Below, piece by piece: positions 7,207 through 14,935 of a stretch of 14,985 nt of DNA. The notes beneath the pieces were generated by a model, which ran no database searches, was not told the DNA's origin, and was given only the letters and a program-made list of their open reading frames with translations. Numbering within the stretch: the first letter of the stretch is position 1; every line of letters begins with the position of its first letter. The DNA is from Clostridiales bacterium UBA1779 (lineage in GTDB: Bacteria > Bacillota > Clostridia > Oscillospirales > CAG-272): assembly GCA_002314565.1 (NCBI GenBank), contig DCGL01000095.1, positions 1 through 14,985 on the forward strand, written 5' to 3'. The translations under genes were made by a program, and so were the position numbers.

Positions 7207-8541
7207 ATGTCAAAACCTGTTATTGCCATTGTCGGACGTCCGAACGTCGGCAAAAGCACACTTTTCAATAAACTCATAGGCGAGCGCCGCTCAATCGTCG
7301 AGGACACCCCCGGTGTCACCCGCGACAGAATATACGGTGAGACCGAATGGTGCTCAAGAAAGCTCACAATAATCGACACCGGCGGTATTGAGCCGGATTC
7401 CGGGGATATCATACTCTCACAGATGCGTATGCAGGCTGAAATTGCCGTTGAAAGCGCCGACGTCATCATCTTCCTCGTCGATTCGTCAACAGGACTTACT
7501 GCCGACGACCTCGAGGTTGCCCGTATGCTGCGCAGAAGCCATAAGCCGATAATCCCCGTCGTAAACAAGTGCGACCGTGTCGGAAATCCCCCCGATACCT
7601 TCTATGAATTCTACGAGCTCGGCTTCGACGAGGATCCGATTGCAGTGTCCTCCGTTCACGGCTCGGGAACCGGAGACCTGCTTGATGCAGTTCTTGCCCA
7701 CCTTCCGGAAGAAACCGAAGAGGAAGACGATGACGCAGGCATCAAGGTCGCCCTTATCGGCAAGCCGAATGCCGGAAAGTCTTCGCTAATCAACCGCATT
7801 GCAGGTGAAAAGAGAGTTATCGTATCCGATATTCCCGGCACCACCCGCGATTCAATCGACACGAAGGTGAAGAATCAGTACGGAAATTACACCTTTATCG
7901 ATACGGCCGGAATCAGACGCTCATCAAAAATCAAAGACAGCGTCGAGCATTACTCGGTCCTTCGCGCACACACTGCCGCCGAAAGAGCAGACGTCTGCAT
8001 GATTCTCATTGATGCCGCCGAAGGCATCACCGAGCAGGATGAAAAGATTGCCGGTATTGCTCACGAAGCCGGAAAGGCAGTAATCATCGTCGTAAACAAG
8101 TGGGACAGCATACCCGACAAGGATTCGTCAACCGTAAAAGAATTTGACAACAAGATAAGAATCGCCCTGTCCTATATGCCCTACGCCCCGATTATGTACG
8201 TATCAGCCCTTACAGGACAGCGCGTTTCAAATCTTTTCGAGCAGATCAACCTCGTTTACAGTCAGTCGGTTCTCAGAATTTCAACCGGAATGCTCAACGA
8301 CGTTCTGGCCGACGCAACGACCAGGGTTCAGCCTCCCACAGACAAGGGAAAGAGACTCAAGGTCTTCTATATGACTCAGGCATCTGTAGCTCCTCCTACC
8401 TTCGTTATCTTCTGCAACAATGCGGAGCTCTTCCATTTCTCATATCAGAGATACATCGAGAACTGCCTGCGTGAAACCTTCGGTTTCAACGGCACTCCGA
8501 TAAAGCTTGTCATACGCGAACGCGGCGACAAAGAGGAATAA
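7207..8541 (+). CDS. der: Ribosome biogenesis GTPase Der (EngA)
   Basis: A 444-residue double-GTPase that acts in maturation of the 50S ribosomal subunit. The first G domain has GRPNVGKST (10-18), DTPGVTRD (33-40), DTGG (57-60) and NKCD (120-123). The second has GKPNAGKSS (185-193), DIPGTTRD (208-215), DTAG (232-235) and NKWD (297-300). An acidic linker (about 168-177) separates them, and a C-terminal KH-like domain occupies about 355-440. All G motifs are intact and the length is normal. AAGGAA (7195-7200) is well placed for the ATG. In many Firmicutes der is followed by plsY and gpsA; here obg follows across a structured gap. Confidence 0.97.
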   Translation: MSKPVIAIVGRPNVGKSTLFNKLIGERRSIVEDTPGVTRDRIYGETEWCSRKLTIIDTGGIEPDSGDIILSQMRMQAEIAVESADVIIFLVDSSTGLTADDLEVARMLRRSHKPIIPVVNKCDRVGNPPDTFYEFYELGFDEDPIAVSSVHGSGTGDLLDAVLAHLPEETEEEDDDAGIKVALIGKPNAGKSSLINRIAGEKRVIVSDIPGTTRDSIDTKVKNQYGNYTFIDTAGIRRSSKIKDSVEHYSVLRAHTAAERADVCMILIDAAEGITEQDEKIAGIAHEAGKAVIIVVNKWDSIPDKDSSTVKEFDNKIRIALSYMPYAPIMYVSALTGQRVSNLFEQINLVYSQSVLRISTGMLNDVLADATTRVQPPTDKGKRLKVFYMTQASVAPPTFVIFCNNAELFHFSYQRYIENCLRETFGFNGTPIKLVIRERGDKEE

Positions 8542-8564
8542 ATAACAAATCACGCATAGAACAA

Positions 8565-8685
8565 GTTCGCTCTGTGTCCCGTTTTAAAACGTTTGAGCGG
8601 AGGCTCGTTGACCCTTGCCGCTGCACTTCATTTAACCCAGGGTCAATGAGAGGGAAAACGTTTTAAAATGGGACATAGAGCGAAC
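8565..8685 (+). repeat. 121-bp long inverted repeat in the der-obg gap
   Basis: The outer arms 8565-8594 and 8656-8685 pair over 30 positions. The only two differences are G opposite T (8574/8676 and 8581/8669), which are G-U pairs in plus-strand RNA. An inner stem, 8604-8614 with 8640-8650, pairs 11 of 11, including one G-U (8607/8647). Between the stems is an asymmetric interior loop (9 and 5 nt), and the apical loop is 25 nt (8615-8639). The left arm contains a 12-bp self-palindrome, CGTTTTAAAACG (8580-8591). No T-tract follows, so it is not an ordinary plus-strand terminator. No flanking target duplication is visible. It could be a structured RNA, an RNase III or processing site, or a small non-autonomous element. 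Confidence 0.85.
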
Positions 8686-8705
8686 GCGAATACAGCAGGT
8701 AAAAA

Positions 8706-9995
8706 ATGTTTATTGACAGAATACAGATTTACGTAAAGGCAGGAAACGGCGGAAACGGAGCCGTTGCCTTTCACAGAGAAAAGTATATTTCGCACGGCGG
8801 ACCCGACGGAGGGGACGGCGGCAAGGGCGGCAATATAGTTATGCGCGTCGATCCCGGAAGCAACACGCTTCTGGCTTTCCGCTATCACCGCAAGTTCGTT
8901 GCCGGAAACGGCGACAACGGCAGCGGAAAGAAATTTCACGGTGCGTCGGCTCCCGACCTCGTCGTCATGGTTCCTCCCGGAACTCTTATCCGTGAGGCCG
9001 AAAGCGGACTCGTCATTCACGATATGTCCGAGAACGACGGCGCAGACTTCATCGTCTGCCACGGAGGCCGCGGAGGCTGGGGAAACAGACATTTTGCCAC
9101 TCCAACCAGACAAATGCCCATGTTTGCAAAGTCCGGCACACTCGGGGAAGAGAAGAATCTGCTTCTTGAGCTGAAGATGATTGCCGACGTGGGACTTATC
9201 GGTTACCCGAGCGTCGGAAAATCTTCGATTCTTGCGGATATTTCCTCAGCGAAGCCGAAGGTTGCAGATTACCACTTCACAACACTGTCGCCGAATCTCG
9301 GCGTTGTAGAGCTTCCGTCCGACGCAGGTCAGGGACGCGGTTTCGTTGCCGCGGATATACCCGGACTTATCGAAGGCGCATCTGAGGGACTCGGTCTCGG
9401 ACACGAATTTTTGCGTCATGTCGACCGCTGCCGTCTGCTTCTTCACGTCGTGGATATCGCGTCAACCGAGGGAAGAGACCCGGTTGAGGACGTAAAGATT
9501 ATTGATACGGAGCTCAAAAAATACAGTCCGGAGCTCGCCGAAAGACCTCAGATTATGATAGCCAACAAGTGCGACAGCGCAGACCGTGATTCGGAGCAGG
9601 TAAAGGCCTTTGTCGAATATGTAAAATCGCTCGGCAGACCTCTGCTCTTTACAAGCGCCATGACCGGAGAGGGAATCGATGAAATGATTGCCTTTGTTGC
9701 GGACGAGCTCGAAAAGCTGCCTCCCGTCAAGATATTCGACGCTGAGATTGTACCCGAAGAAAACGTAAAGCGCGGCAAAGAAACCAATTACCGCCGCGAT
9801 GGCAACACCTTCTACGTCGAAGGCGAATGGCTCTTCAACCTCTGCGGACAGGTCAACTTTGAGGATTACGAATCCCTCAATTTCTTCCGCAAGGTGCTTC
9901 GCAAGAGCGGGGTAATCGACGAGCTTGAAGCCATGGGATGTACGGACGGATGCACGGTCAACATCTACGATTTCGAGTTTGATTATATCAAATAA
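8706..9995 (+). CDS. obg: Obg family GTPase (CgtA/ObgE), ribosome assembly
   Basis: A 429-residue GTPase that binds the 50S subunit and links ribosome assembly to nutritional and stress state. The Gly-rich Obg fold spans about residues 1-155, including KAGNGGNG (11-18) and GGPDGGDGGKGGN (31-43). The G domain has GYPSVGKSS (166-174), FTTLSPNLGVV as switch I (191-201), DIPGLIEGASEG (217-228), an NKCD motif near 287 and SAMTGEG. The C-terminal OCT domain of Gram-positive Obg (about 345-429) is present. An AGGT (8697-8700) precedes the ATG. Obg often lies beside rplU-rpmA in bacteria; those genes are absent here. All motifs are intact. Confidence 0.97.
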   Translation: MFIDRIQIYVKAGNGGNGAVAFHREKYISHGGPDGGDGGKGGNIVMRVDPGSNTLLAFRYHRKFVAGNGDNGSGKKFHGASAPDLVVMVPPGTLIREAESGLVIHDMSENDGADFIVCHGGRGGWGNRHFATPTRQMPMFAKSGTLGEEKNLLLELKMIADVGLIGYPSVGKSSILADISSAKPKVADYHFTTLSPNLGVVELPSDAGQGRGFVAADIPGLIEGASEGLGLGHEFLRHVDRCRLLLHVVDIASTEGRDPVEDVKIIDTELKKYSPELAERPQIMIANKCDSADRDSEQVKAFVEYVKSLGRPLLFTSAMTGEGIDEMIAFVADELEKLPPVKIFDAEIVPEENVKRGKETNYRRDGNTFYVEGEWLFNLCGQVNFEDYESLNFFRKVLRKSGVIDELEAMGCTDGCTVNIYDFEFDYIK

Positions 9996-9997
9996 TA

Positions 9998-10125
9998 ATC
10001 AGGCAGAAAAAAGAAAACGGCAGAAACACTCTGCCGTTATCAAAAAAGAACCATGATGATAAAAGAAACGCTCTGCTGTCATCAGGAAAAAGGAAAGAAG
10101 ACAATGGAAACGATCTGTTGTCATC
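9998..10125 (+). repeat. Three tandem 41-42 bp hairpin repeats in the obg-rlu gap
   Basis: Units at 9998-10038 (41 bp), 10039-10080 (42 bp) and 10081-10122 (42 bp) each begin ATCA and contain an A-rich tract and a hairpin. The stem-loops are 10013-10041, 10055-10083 and 10097-10125. Each has an 11-nt left arm, a 7-nt loop (AAACACT, AAACGCT, AAACGAT) and an 11-nt right arm. Pairing is 10/11, 9/11 and 10/11 counting G-U. Arm sequences differ between copies while pairing is largely kept. All three wobble pairs are G-U in plus-strand RNA and would be A-C mismatches on the other strand. No U-tract follows on the plus strand, so these are not plus-strand terminators. The third arm ends directly before the Shine-Dalgarno of the next gene, so it is a candidate leader regulating translation. 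Confidence 0.8.
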
Positions 10126-10130
10126 AGGGA
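10126..10130 (+). promoter_or_regulatory. Ribosome-binding site of the rlu gene, abutting hairpin 3
   Basis: AGGGA lies 7 nt before the ATG at 10138, but only 1 nt before the alternative in-frame TTG at 10132. ATG 10138 is therefore the likely start. The Shine-Dalgarno begins at the base after the third hairpin's right arm. Confidence 0.65.
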
Positions 10131-10137
10131 TTTGAAA

Positions 10138-11058
10138 ATGAAGCTTGAATATTCAGGCAGAGGTGAAAACCTCGGAAATTACCTTCGCCTGGGACTTAAG
10201 CTGTCTACAAGAACGCGGCGGCGCCTCAAATTCCGCGACGGAGGAATCACCGTCAACGGTGAACACGCAACCGTCAGATATATGCTGAAACCCGGTGACG
10301 TCATTGAGCTTGACTGCGACGACAGGGCGGGGACCGATACCGACGACGAAAGCTTCTCGGATATAATTCCGGTTGACCTTCCGCTGACTGTCGTATATCA
10401 GGATTCAAATATTACGGTTGCCGATAAGCCCGGCGATATGCCGATGCATCCGGTTCACGGTCATCTTGACGATACTGCCGCCAATGCTCTTGCATTCCTC
10501 GCCCGGCAGCGTGGGGATTCCGCCTTCGTTTTCAGACCGGTAAACCGCCTTGACAGAAACACGAGCGGACTCTTTCTTGCAGCCGAAAACTTTATTTCCT
10601 GCGACAGACTCTGCAGGCAGATGAAGGCAGGTCGCATTGAGAAAACCTATCTTGCAATTCTCTGCGGGGTTCCCGCAGAAATTTCCGGCAGAATTGACGC
10701 TCCGATTGACAGGGCTGACGTCGGTACGCTTATGCGAGTCGTAAGGGAAGACGGATATCCTGCGGTGACAGATTACAAAATTGCGGCAATATCCCCCGAC
10801 CGGAAGTATTCTCTGGCCGTTGTAAAGCCTTTGACGGGAAGAACTCACCAGATAAGAGTTCATATGGCCCATATCGGCTGCCCGCTTCTCGGGGATTTTA
10901 TGTACGGTGAAGAATCGGACCTTATTTCACGGCACGCGCTTCACGCCTGCCGTCTTGCCTTTGACCATCCCGAAGACGGCCGCCGTATGGTATTCACATC
11001 GGCTATGCCGGACGATATGGTCTCAGTATACAAAAAGCTTTTCCTTGGAACAAATTAA
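10138..11058 (+). CDS. RluA-family pseudouridine synthase
   Basis: From ATG 10138 the protein has 306 residues. It has an S4-like N-terminal RNA-binding region (about 10-60, with RRLKFRDGGITVNGE) and an RluA-type catalytic domain. The signature RPVNRLDRNTSGL (about 133-145) contains the catalytic Asp139. A later GRTHQIRVHMAHIGCPLLGD block is the family's C-terminal motif. It would isomerise uridine to pseudouridine in rRNA or tRNA. S4 plus RluA architecture resembles RluD/RluC-type enzymes, but the target position cannot be read from sequence. Two ribosome GTPase genes lie upstream, and the start is preceded by the tri-hairpin repeat. The DUF3810 gene begins 7 nt after its stop, so the two are likely cotranscribed. 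Confidence 0.93.
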   Translation: MKLEYSGRGENLGNYLRLGLKLSTRTRRRLKFRDGGITVNGEHATVRYMLKPGDVIELDCDDRAGTDTDDESFSDIIPVDLPLTVVYQDSNITVADKPGDMPMHPVHGHLDDTAANALAFLARQRGDSAFVFRPVNRLDRNTSGLFLAAENFISCDRLCRQMKAGRIEKTYLAILCGVPAEISGRIDAPIDRADVGTLMRVVREDGYPAVTDYKIAAISPDRKYSLAVVKPLTGRTHQIRVHMAHIGCPLLGDFMYGEESDLISRHALHACRLAFDHPEDGRRMVFTSAMPDDMVSVYKKLFLGTN

Positions 11059-11065
11059 CAGAAAA

Positions 11066-12376
11066 ATGGAAGAAAAAGATTTAGTCAATCCGGAAAACAA
11101 TCCGGAAACGGATGCTCAGAGTACCGTCGCCGTCTCTGACGAAAAGAAACCGGAGCTGAACGAAGAACTTAATATTAATCAGAACGCCGATCAGAACGCC
11201 GATCAGAACGTCGAGCAGGACACTGTTCAGGCTCCCGAAGGAGATGCTGAAGTGACCCCGGACGGCGACAGCTGCGACACTTTTGATGAACCGGAACCCG
11301 TAAAGAAAAAACTGCCGAAAATCTGCTTCGTATTTTACGGAATGGCAGTTGTTTCGGCAATAATTGAGATTGTTTGCATTCTGAGTCAGAGCTTTGCCGA
11401 CTTTTTCAACACCAACATTGCAAGCATAACGAGAACCGGAATGGCATGGCTCACAGCCTGGATTCCTTTCTCGCTCGGCGAAATGGTCGTAATACTGATT
11501 CCCGTTATTATCGTCGGTATGATAATCATTGCCGGACGTTTGTATTCGGATTCCTGGCATAACGTGGGAATTTTCTGTCTTGAAATGCTCTCGTTAATTT
11601 CATTGTTCTTCGTCTGCTACGTTTTTTCACTCGGAACGGGTTATCAGGGCGCAACGCTCGATGAAAAGCTTGAAATCGACAGGGAAAAAGTAACGGCAGA
11701 AGAGCTGAAATATACGGCGGATATAATGATTGACAAACTCGAAGAGCTGACTCCGGAAATTATGTACGGAAACGACGGTTTTTCCGTTATGCCGTATAAT
11801 TACAGCGAGATGGTTTCAAAGCTCCTCGACGCATATGACGTAATCTGTGAAGATTATACTTTTATAAAGAACTTCCGCGGCCCCGTAAAAACCGTTATGC
11901 TGTCTGAGCCCTGGACTTACACGCATATCACGGGGGTGTACTCCTATTTTACAGGCGAAGCCAATATCAACATCAATATGCCTGATTATACGATTCCGTA
12001 TACGGCGGCTCACGAGCTTGCCCATCAGAGAGGTATCGCCCGCGAGGATGAAGCAAACTTCATCGCATTTCTCGTGTGTATCGCGTCTGACGACCCCTAT
12101 ATTCAGTATTCCGGCTACGCCAATATGTACGAATATCTTGCAAATCCGCTTTATTCCGCCTCAGCAGATTCGTACTGGGAATGCTACGCCTCGCTTCCTT
12201 CAGAGGTCCGTTCAGAAGAGCATGCCTACAGCGCCTTCTTCGCGAAATACCGCGAAACAGTCGTTTCCACCGTCTCGAACGCGGTCAACGACACCTACCT
12301 CAAGCTCAACGGCACCGAAGGCGCCAAGAGCTACGGCATGGTCGTCGACCTTGCCGTTGCGTGGTACAGAAAATAA
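11066..12376 (+). CDS. DUF3810-type membrane protein with HELAH metalloprotease-like motif
   Basis: From ATG 11066 the protein has 436 residues. An upstream in-frame ATG at 10907 would lie inside the preceding gene and is unlikely. The acidic, Gln/Asn-rich N-terminus (1-84) has a tandem N-A-D-Q/N-V-E-Q stretch (about 39-51). Three hydrophobic segments lie at about 85-107, 138-156 and 168-188. The large C-terminal domain contains AAHELAHQRGIAREDEANF (from residue 314). HELAH (316-320) is a zincin-like metal site, and the downstream EDEA could provide the third ligand, as in the DUF3810 family (PF12725). The protease activity is inferred from the motif. The ribosome-binding site is weak, and expression may depend on coupling to the upstream gene. 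Confidence 0.8.
   Translation: MEEKDLVNPENNPETDAQSTVAVSDEKKPELNEELNINQNADQNADQNVEQDTVQAPEGDAEVTPDGDSCDTFDEPEPVKKKLPKICFVFYGMAVVSAIIEIVCILSQSFADFFNTNIASITRTGMAWLTAWIPFSLGEMVVILIPVIIVGMIIIAGRLYSDSWHNVGIFCLEMLSLISLFFVCYVFSLGTGYQGATLDEKLEIDREKVTAEELKYTADIMIDKLEELTPEIMYGNDGFSVMPYNYSEMVSKLLDAYDVICEDYTFIKNFRGPVKTVMLSEPWTYTHITGVYSYFTGEANININMPDYTIPYTAAHELAHQRGIAREDEANFIAFLVCIASDDPYIQYSGYANMYEYLANPLYSASADSYWECYASLPSEVRSEEHAYSAFFAKYRETVVSTVSNAVNDTYLKLNGTEGAKSYGMVVDLAVAWYRK
11180..11215 (+). repeat. Three 12-bp tandem units in the DUF3810 N-terminus
   Basis: Two identical units CAGAACGCCGAT and a diverged third (CAGAACGTCGAG) encode QNAD, QNAD and QNVE in the acidic cytoplasmic tail. The unit length equals that of the EPKA repeat, and both lie in N-terminal tails ahead of a membrane segment. 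Confidence 0.8.
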
Positions 12377-12384
12377 AACAGCAG

Positions 12385-12550
12385 GTGCATTCTTTTGATT
12401 TAAAAACATGACAAAAGAATGCCCGCCGTTTCATAATAACCAAAAGTGCATTCTTTTTATTATAAAACAATCCGAAAGAATGCACACAATTTCAGAACAA
12501 CCAAAAGTGCATTCTTTTTTGCTGCGAAAGAGCGAAAAGAATGCACTTTT
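12385..12550. repeat. Three hairpin repeats at 61-bp period in the convergent gap
   Basis: GTGCATTCTTTT begins at 12385, 12446 and 12507, an exact 61-bp period. Each copy is followed by an inverted partner: 12387-12396 with 12413-12422 (10 bp), 12446-12456 with 12475-12485 (11 bp) and 12503-12518 with 12535-12550 (16 bp). Units 2 and 3 share a 21-bp identical core, and the spacer before each contains TTTCA-N-AA-N-AACC. The array fills the gap between the convergent DUF3810 and LtaS-like genes. Confidence 0.88.
12503..12550. terminator. Bidirectional intrinsic terminator
   Basis: AAAAGTGCATTCTTTT and its perfect complement form a 16-bp stem around a 16-nt loop. The A-run on one side and T-run on the other give a U-tract whichever strand is transcribed. 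It lies 15 nt past the stop of the minus-strand gene and is the third hairpin after the plus-strand DUF3810 stop, so it can end both transcripts. The other two hairpins may be additional terminator copies. Confidence 0.75.
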
Positions 12551-12565
12551 AATAATTTGTGTAAT

Positions 12566-14935
12566 TTATCCGTTCGGGAAAAGCATCTTGTAATAGTCTT
12601 TTTCGAGGATGTATTTTGAATACGTGTACATGCTGTTGACAAGGCTTGAGTGAACGCTTAAGTAACCTGAAGCCTTGAGGGCTGCCGTGTCAACGGTGAC
12701 TCCTTCGAAGGGCTCGAAGTTCTTCGTCGAATTGTTGAAGAAACCGTAATCGGTCATCCAGTTGTAGCTGGTTCCGACGGCGCCGGAGCCATTGCTCATA
12801 TTGAGGATTACGAAACCTTCGGAATCGGAGAGAATATCGTGCCCCATAATGAGACGTGAATCGTATTCACAGCCGAAGAGGTTGAGTACGGTCGGAAGAA
12901 CGTCGATTGCCGAGCAGACCTTGGTAACCCTGACCGGTTCTTTCATTGAAGCCGACCAGATGACGAGAGGAGCACGGTAGAGATTGTAATTCGTGAAAAT
13001 TCCGTCAGGTGACAGGCCGTAAAGCTGCGACAGCGTGACCTTGTTCTTTTCGTCGTCACCCGTGATGTCGTATGGATAATGATCGGGAGCCATAACGAAG
13101 ACTGTGTCTTCAAGCAGCCCCTTTTCTGTCAGATCATTGACAAGGGTGCTGACCAGAAGCTCGACCTCATACTGGCAGGCGATGTATGAAAGAGCGTATT
13201 CATCCGTGTATGAAAGACCTGCGGCCAATATTTCGGCCTTGTGCTTTCTCGCCTGGCTGTTGTCCCAGGTCTGATAAGGATGACCGGAAACCGTCATATA
13301 ATAAAGGTGGAATTTCGAACCGTCAGTCGGAATATAAGAGGTGGTATAGGTACCGAGCTCCGCGTCTGAGGTCGGCCATGCGCGTGTGAACTGGGCGTCC
13401 CAGCCGTTTGTTCCGGGATATTTTCCGCTTGATACGTATTCGGTTCCGTGCCAGTCGTATCCGAAATTCGGATGAGACTTGTCTCTGCCGTAATACGTAT
13501 ACGTCCAGTTGTGGAAGGCCATGCACTTGTATCCGGAAAGTCCCAGCATATTGCCGAGAGTGAACTTTTCAAGCGTCTTGGCGCTGTCCTTGAGACAGGT
13601 TGCGCTGTTGTAGAAATTTCCGGTCACAACCGCATATTCGCCGGTAGCGGTGCTGCCGCCCCAGTTTGAGCAGAAGTAATTTTCAAAAACGAAGCCCTCG
13701 TTTTTCATCTTCCACAGGGTAGGAGTCAACGTCTGGTTGATTGCGGCAGGAGCCCAGCTCTCAACGGTAATCCAGATGATGTTCTTGTCTTTGAAAAGGC
13801 CGGTATATTCGTTCTTGTTCGTAGGAGTTCTTGTGCTGAACCAAATGTGTGCGTTTTTCTGAGCAGTCGTAGTGGCCGAAGCGATAAGCTTGTCGAAGTC
13901 GATATCCAGCACGTTCGGTGAGGTGTCGAGCGGCTTCGGTGCTTCCGTCGTAACTTCCGCCTCGGTCGTTACGTCTTCGGTTGTGGAAGGAGTATCAGTC
14001 GTAACACCTCCGGTTTCCGACGTTTCGGGACCCGTAACCGGACTTACGTCAGCCGTCGTTATATCAACCGTAGTGATAACAGGAGCCTTAGTGGTCTCTG
14101 ACGGTGCCGTAGTACCGAAAAGATTGCCCCAGTCATAGGTGGTAACTTCGCTTCCGACGGTAAGCTCGGGAACGTCGGTATAGTCTGAACCGACCAAAGT
14201 ATATTTCGTATCCAGTCTGAGAGCTGTGAACAGGCCGAAGGTTGCTGCCGCCTGAGACATCTGGAAGCCTTCACCGTAAACGTATTTGTCTCCCGTTACG
14301 TCATCCGAATGGGAGTTTACAAAGGCATTGCCTCCGAAAAACAGAACGACGGCAAGAACGAGACCGGTGCAGCGCAGAGTCCAGGAAATCGGAATTGTCT
14401 TAAGCTGCTTTCTTCCGAAAATGATAAACAGAATGAGAGGAATGAATAAAAGGATAATCGGAAAGACGTTAGCCCATATTGCTCCCAGGGTTTCACGCCA
14501 GAACTGCCAGAGGTTTCCTCCTACCGAAAGCAGATTCCAGTAGAAGAAGTCTTTGAAGAAATAGCAGTATACGAGCTGAACCCCGAAATACAGCGTTGTA
14601 AGCGACAGTACAGTTACGGACAATATGTAATTGACTTTTCTTGAGAAAAGGGAACAGGAAATTCCCGTGATAAGGCCTGCCGAGATTCCGTACAGAGCGG
14701 AATACACAAAGAAGTCTCCGCTTATCTGTTTGAAAAGCGATATATGAAGGACGATTTCAAGATAGAAAAATATCAGAGGAAAAATCAGAAGGAAACACAG
14801 ATTGTGAAAACCTATTTCCTCTCGGTCTTTGTCCGCGGGCCTGCGGCGAAGCGGTTTTTTGGCAGCTTCACCCGTTTCGGGAAGCTTGCGAACTGCTTTT
14901 TCGTCTTGGGAGGGCGGTATCTGATTTGAATTCAT
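12566..14935 (-). CDS. LtaS-type sulfatase-fold phosphoglycerol transferase with Thr-rich linker
   Basis: A 789-residue membrane protein of the LTA synthase/alkaline phosphatase superfamily. A charged tail (1-42) is followed by about five membrane segments (about 43-65, 76-95, 103-125, 156-173 and 187-203). A Thr/Pro/Glu-rich linker spans about 275-338. The extracellular sulfatase domain begins near 380. Predicted metal and nucleophile residues match S. aureus LtaS by motif: E392 (VESW), T429 (GGSTATGEY, nucleophile), H552 (SGHPY), and D618 and H619 (PDHYPYD). It would transfer phosphoglycerol-type units to a lipid-anchored polymer or membrane lipid at the outer membrane face. The linker makes it longer than typical LtaS (around 650 residues). 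The start ATG at 14935 lacks a visible Shine-Dalgarno, and upstream sequence is cut by the window end. Confidence 0.88.
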   Translation of the reverse strand: MNSNQIPPSQDEKAVRKLPETGEAAKKPLRRRPADKDREEIGFHNLCFLLIFPLIFFYLEIVLHISLFKQISGDFFVYSALYGISAGLITGISCSLFSRKVNYILSVTVLSLTTLYFGVQLVYCYFFKDFFYWNLLSVGGNLWQFWRETLGAIWANVFPIILLFIPLILFIIFGRKQLKTIPISWTLRCTGLVLAVVLFFGGNAFVNSHSDDVTGDKYVYGEGFQMSQAAATFGLFTALRLDTKYTLVGSDYTDVPELTVGSEVTTYDWGNLFGTTAPSETTKAPVITTVDITTADVSPVTGPETSETGGVTTDTPSTTEDVTTEAEVTTEAPKPLDTSPNVLDIDFDKLIASATTTAQKNAHIWFSTRTPTNKNEYTGLFKDKNIIWITVESWAPAAINQTLTPTLWKMKNEGFVFENYFCSNWGGSTATGEYAVVTGNFYNSATCLKDSAKTLEKFTLGNMLGLSGYKCMAFHNWTYTYYGRDKSHPNFGYDWHGTEYVSSGKYPGTNGWDAQFTRAWPTSDAELGTYTTSYIPTDGSKFHLYYMTVSGHPYQTWDNSQARKHKAEILAAGLSYTDEYALSYIACQYEVELLVSTLVNDLTEKGLLEDTVFVMAPDHYPYDITGDDEKNKVTLSQLYGLSPDGIFTNYNLYRAPLVIWSASMKEPVRVTKVCSAIDVLPTVLNLFGCEYDSRLIMGHDILSDSEGFVILNMSNGSGAVGTSYNWMTDYGFFNNSTKNFEPFEGVTVDTAALKASGYLSVHSSLVNSMYTYSKYILEKDYYKMLFPNG

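Noticed and set aside
8643..9113. Minus-strand frame spanning the inverted repeat and obg start
   Set aside because: It is antisense to the conserved Obg fold. Its composition and lack of a ribosome-binding site mark it as a shadow.
9998..10125. Possible short CRISPR array
   Set aside because: Only three diverged units exist, with hairpin arms that vary and no unique spacers between conserved repeats. There are no cas genes in the window.
10907..11065. 53-residue N-terminal extension of the DUF3810 protein
   Set aside because: It overlaps the conserved end of the pseudouridine synthase. The ATG at 11066, just after that gene's stop, is the natural start.
12018..12398. Plus-strand 126-residue frame in the DUF3810 3' end
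   Set aside because: It overlaps the HELAH-containing frame in another phase and is Ser/Thr/Pro/Arg-rich, as frame-shifted coding DNA often is.
12385..12550. Possible CRISPR or IS end from the regular 61-bp spacing
   Set aside because: The intervening sequence is itself partly conserved and each unit is an inverted repeat with A/T tails, which fits terminator-like hairpins. No transposase is present.
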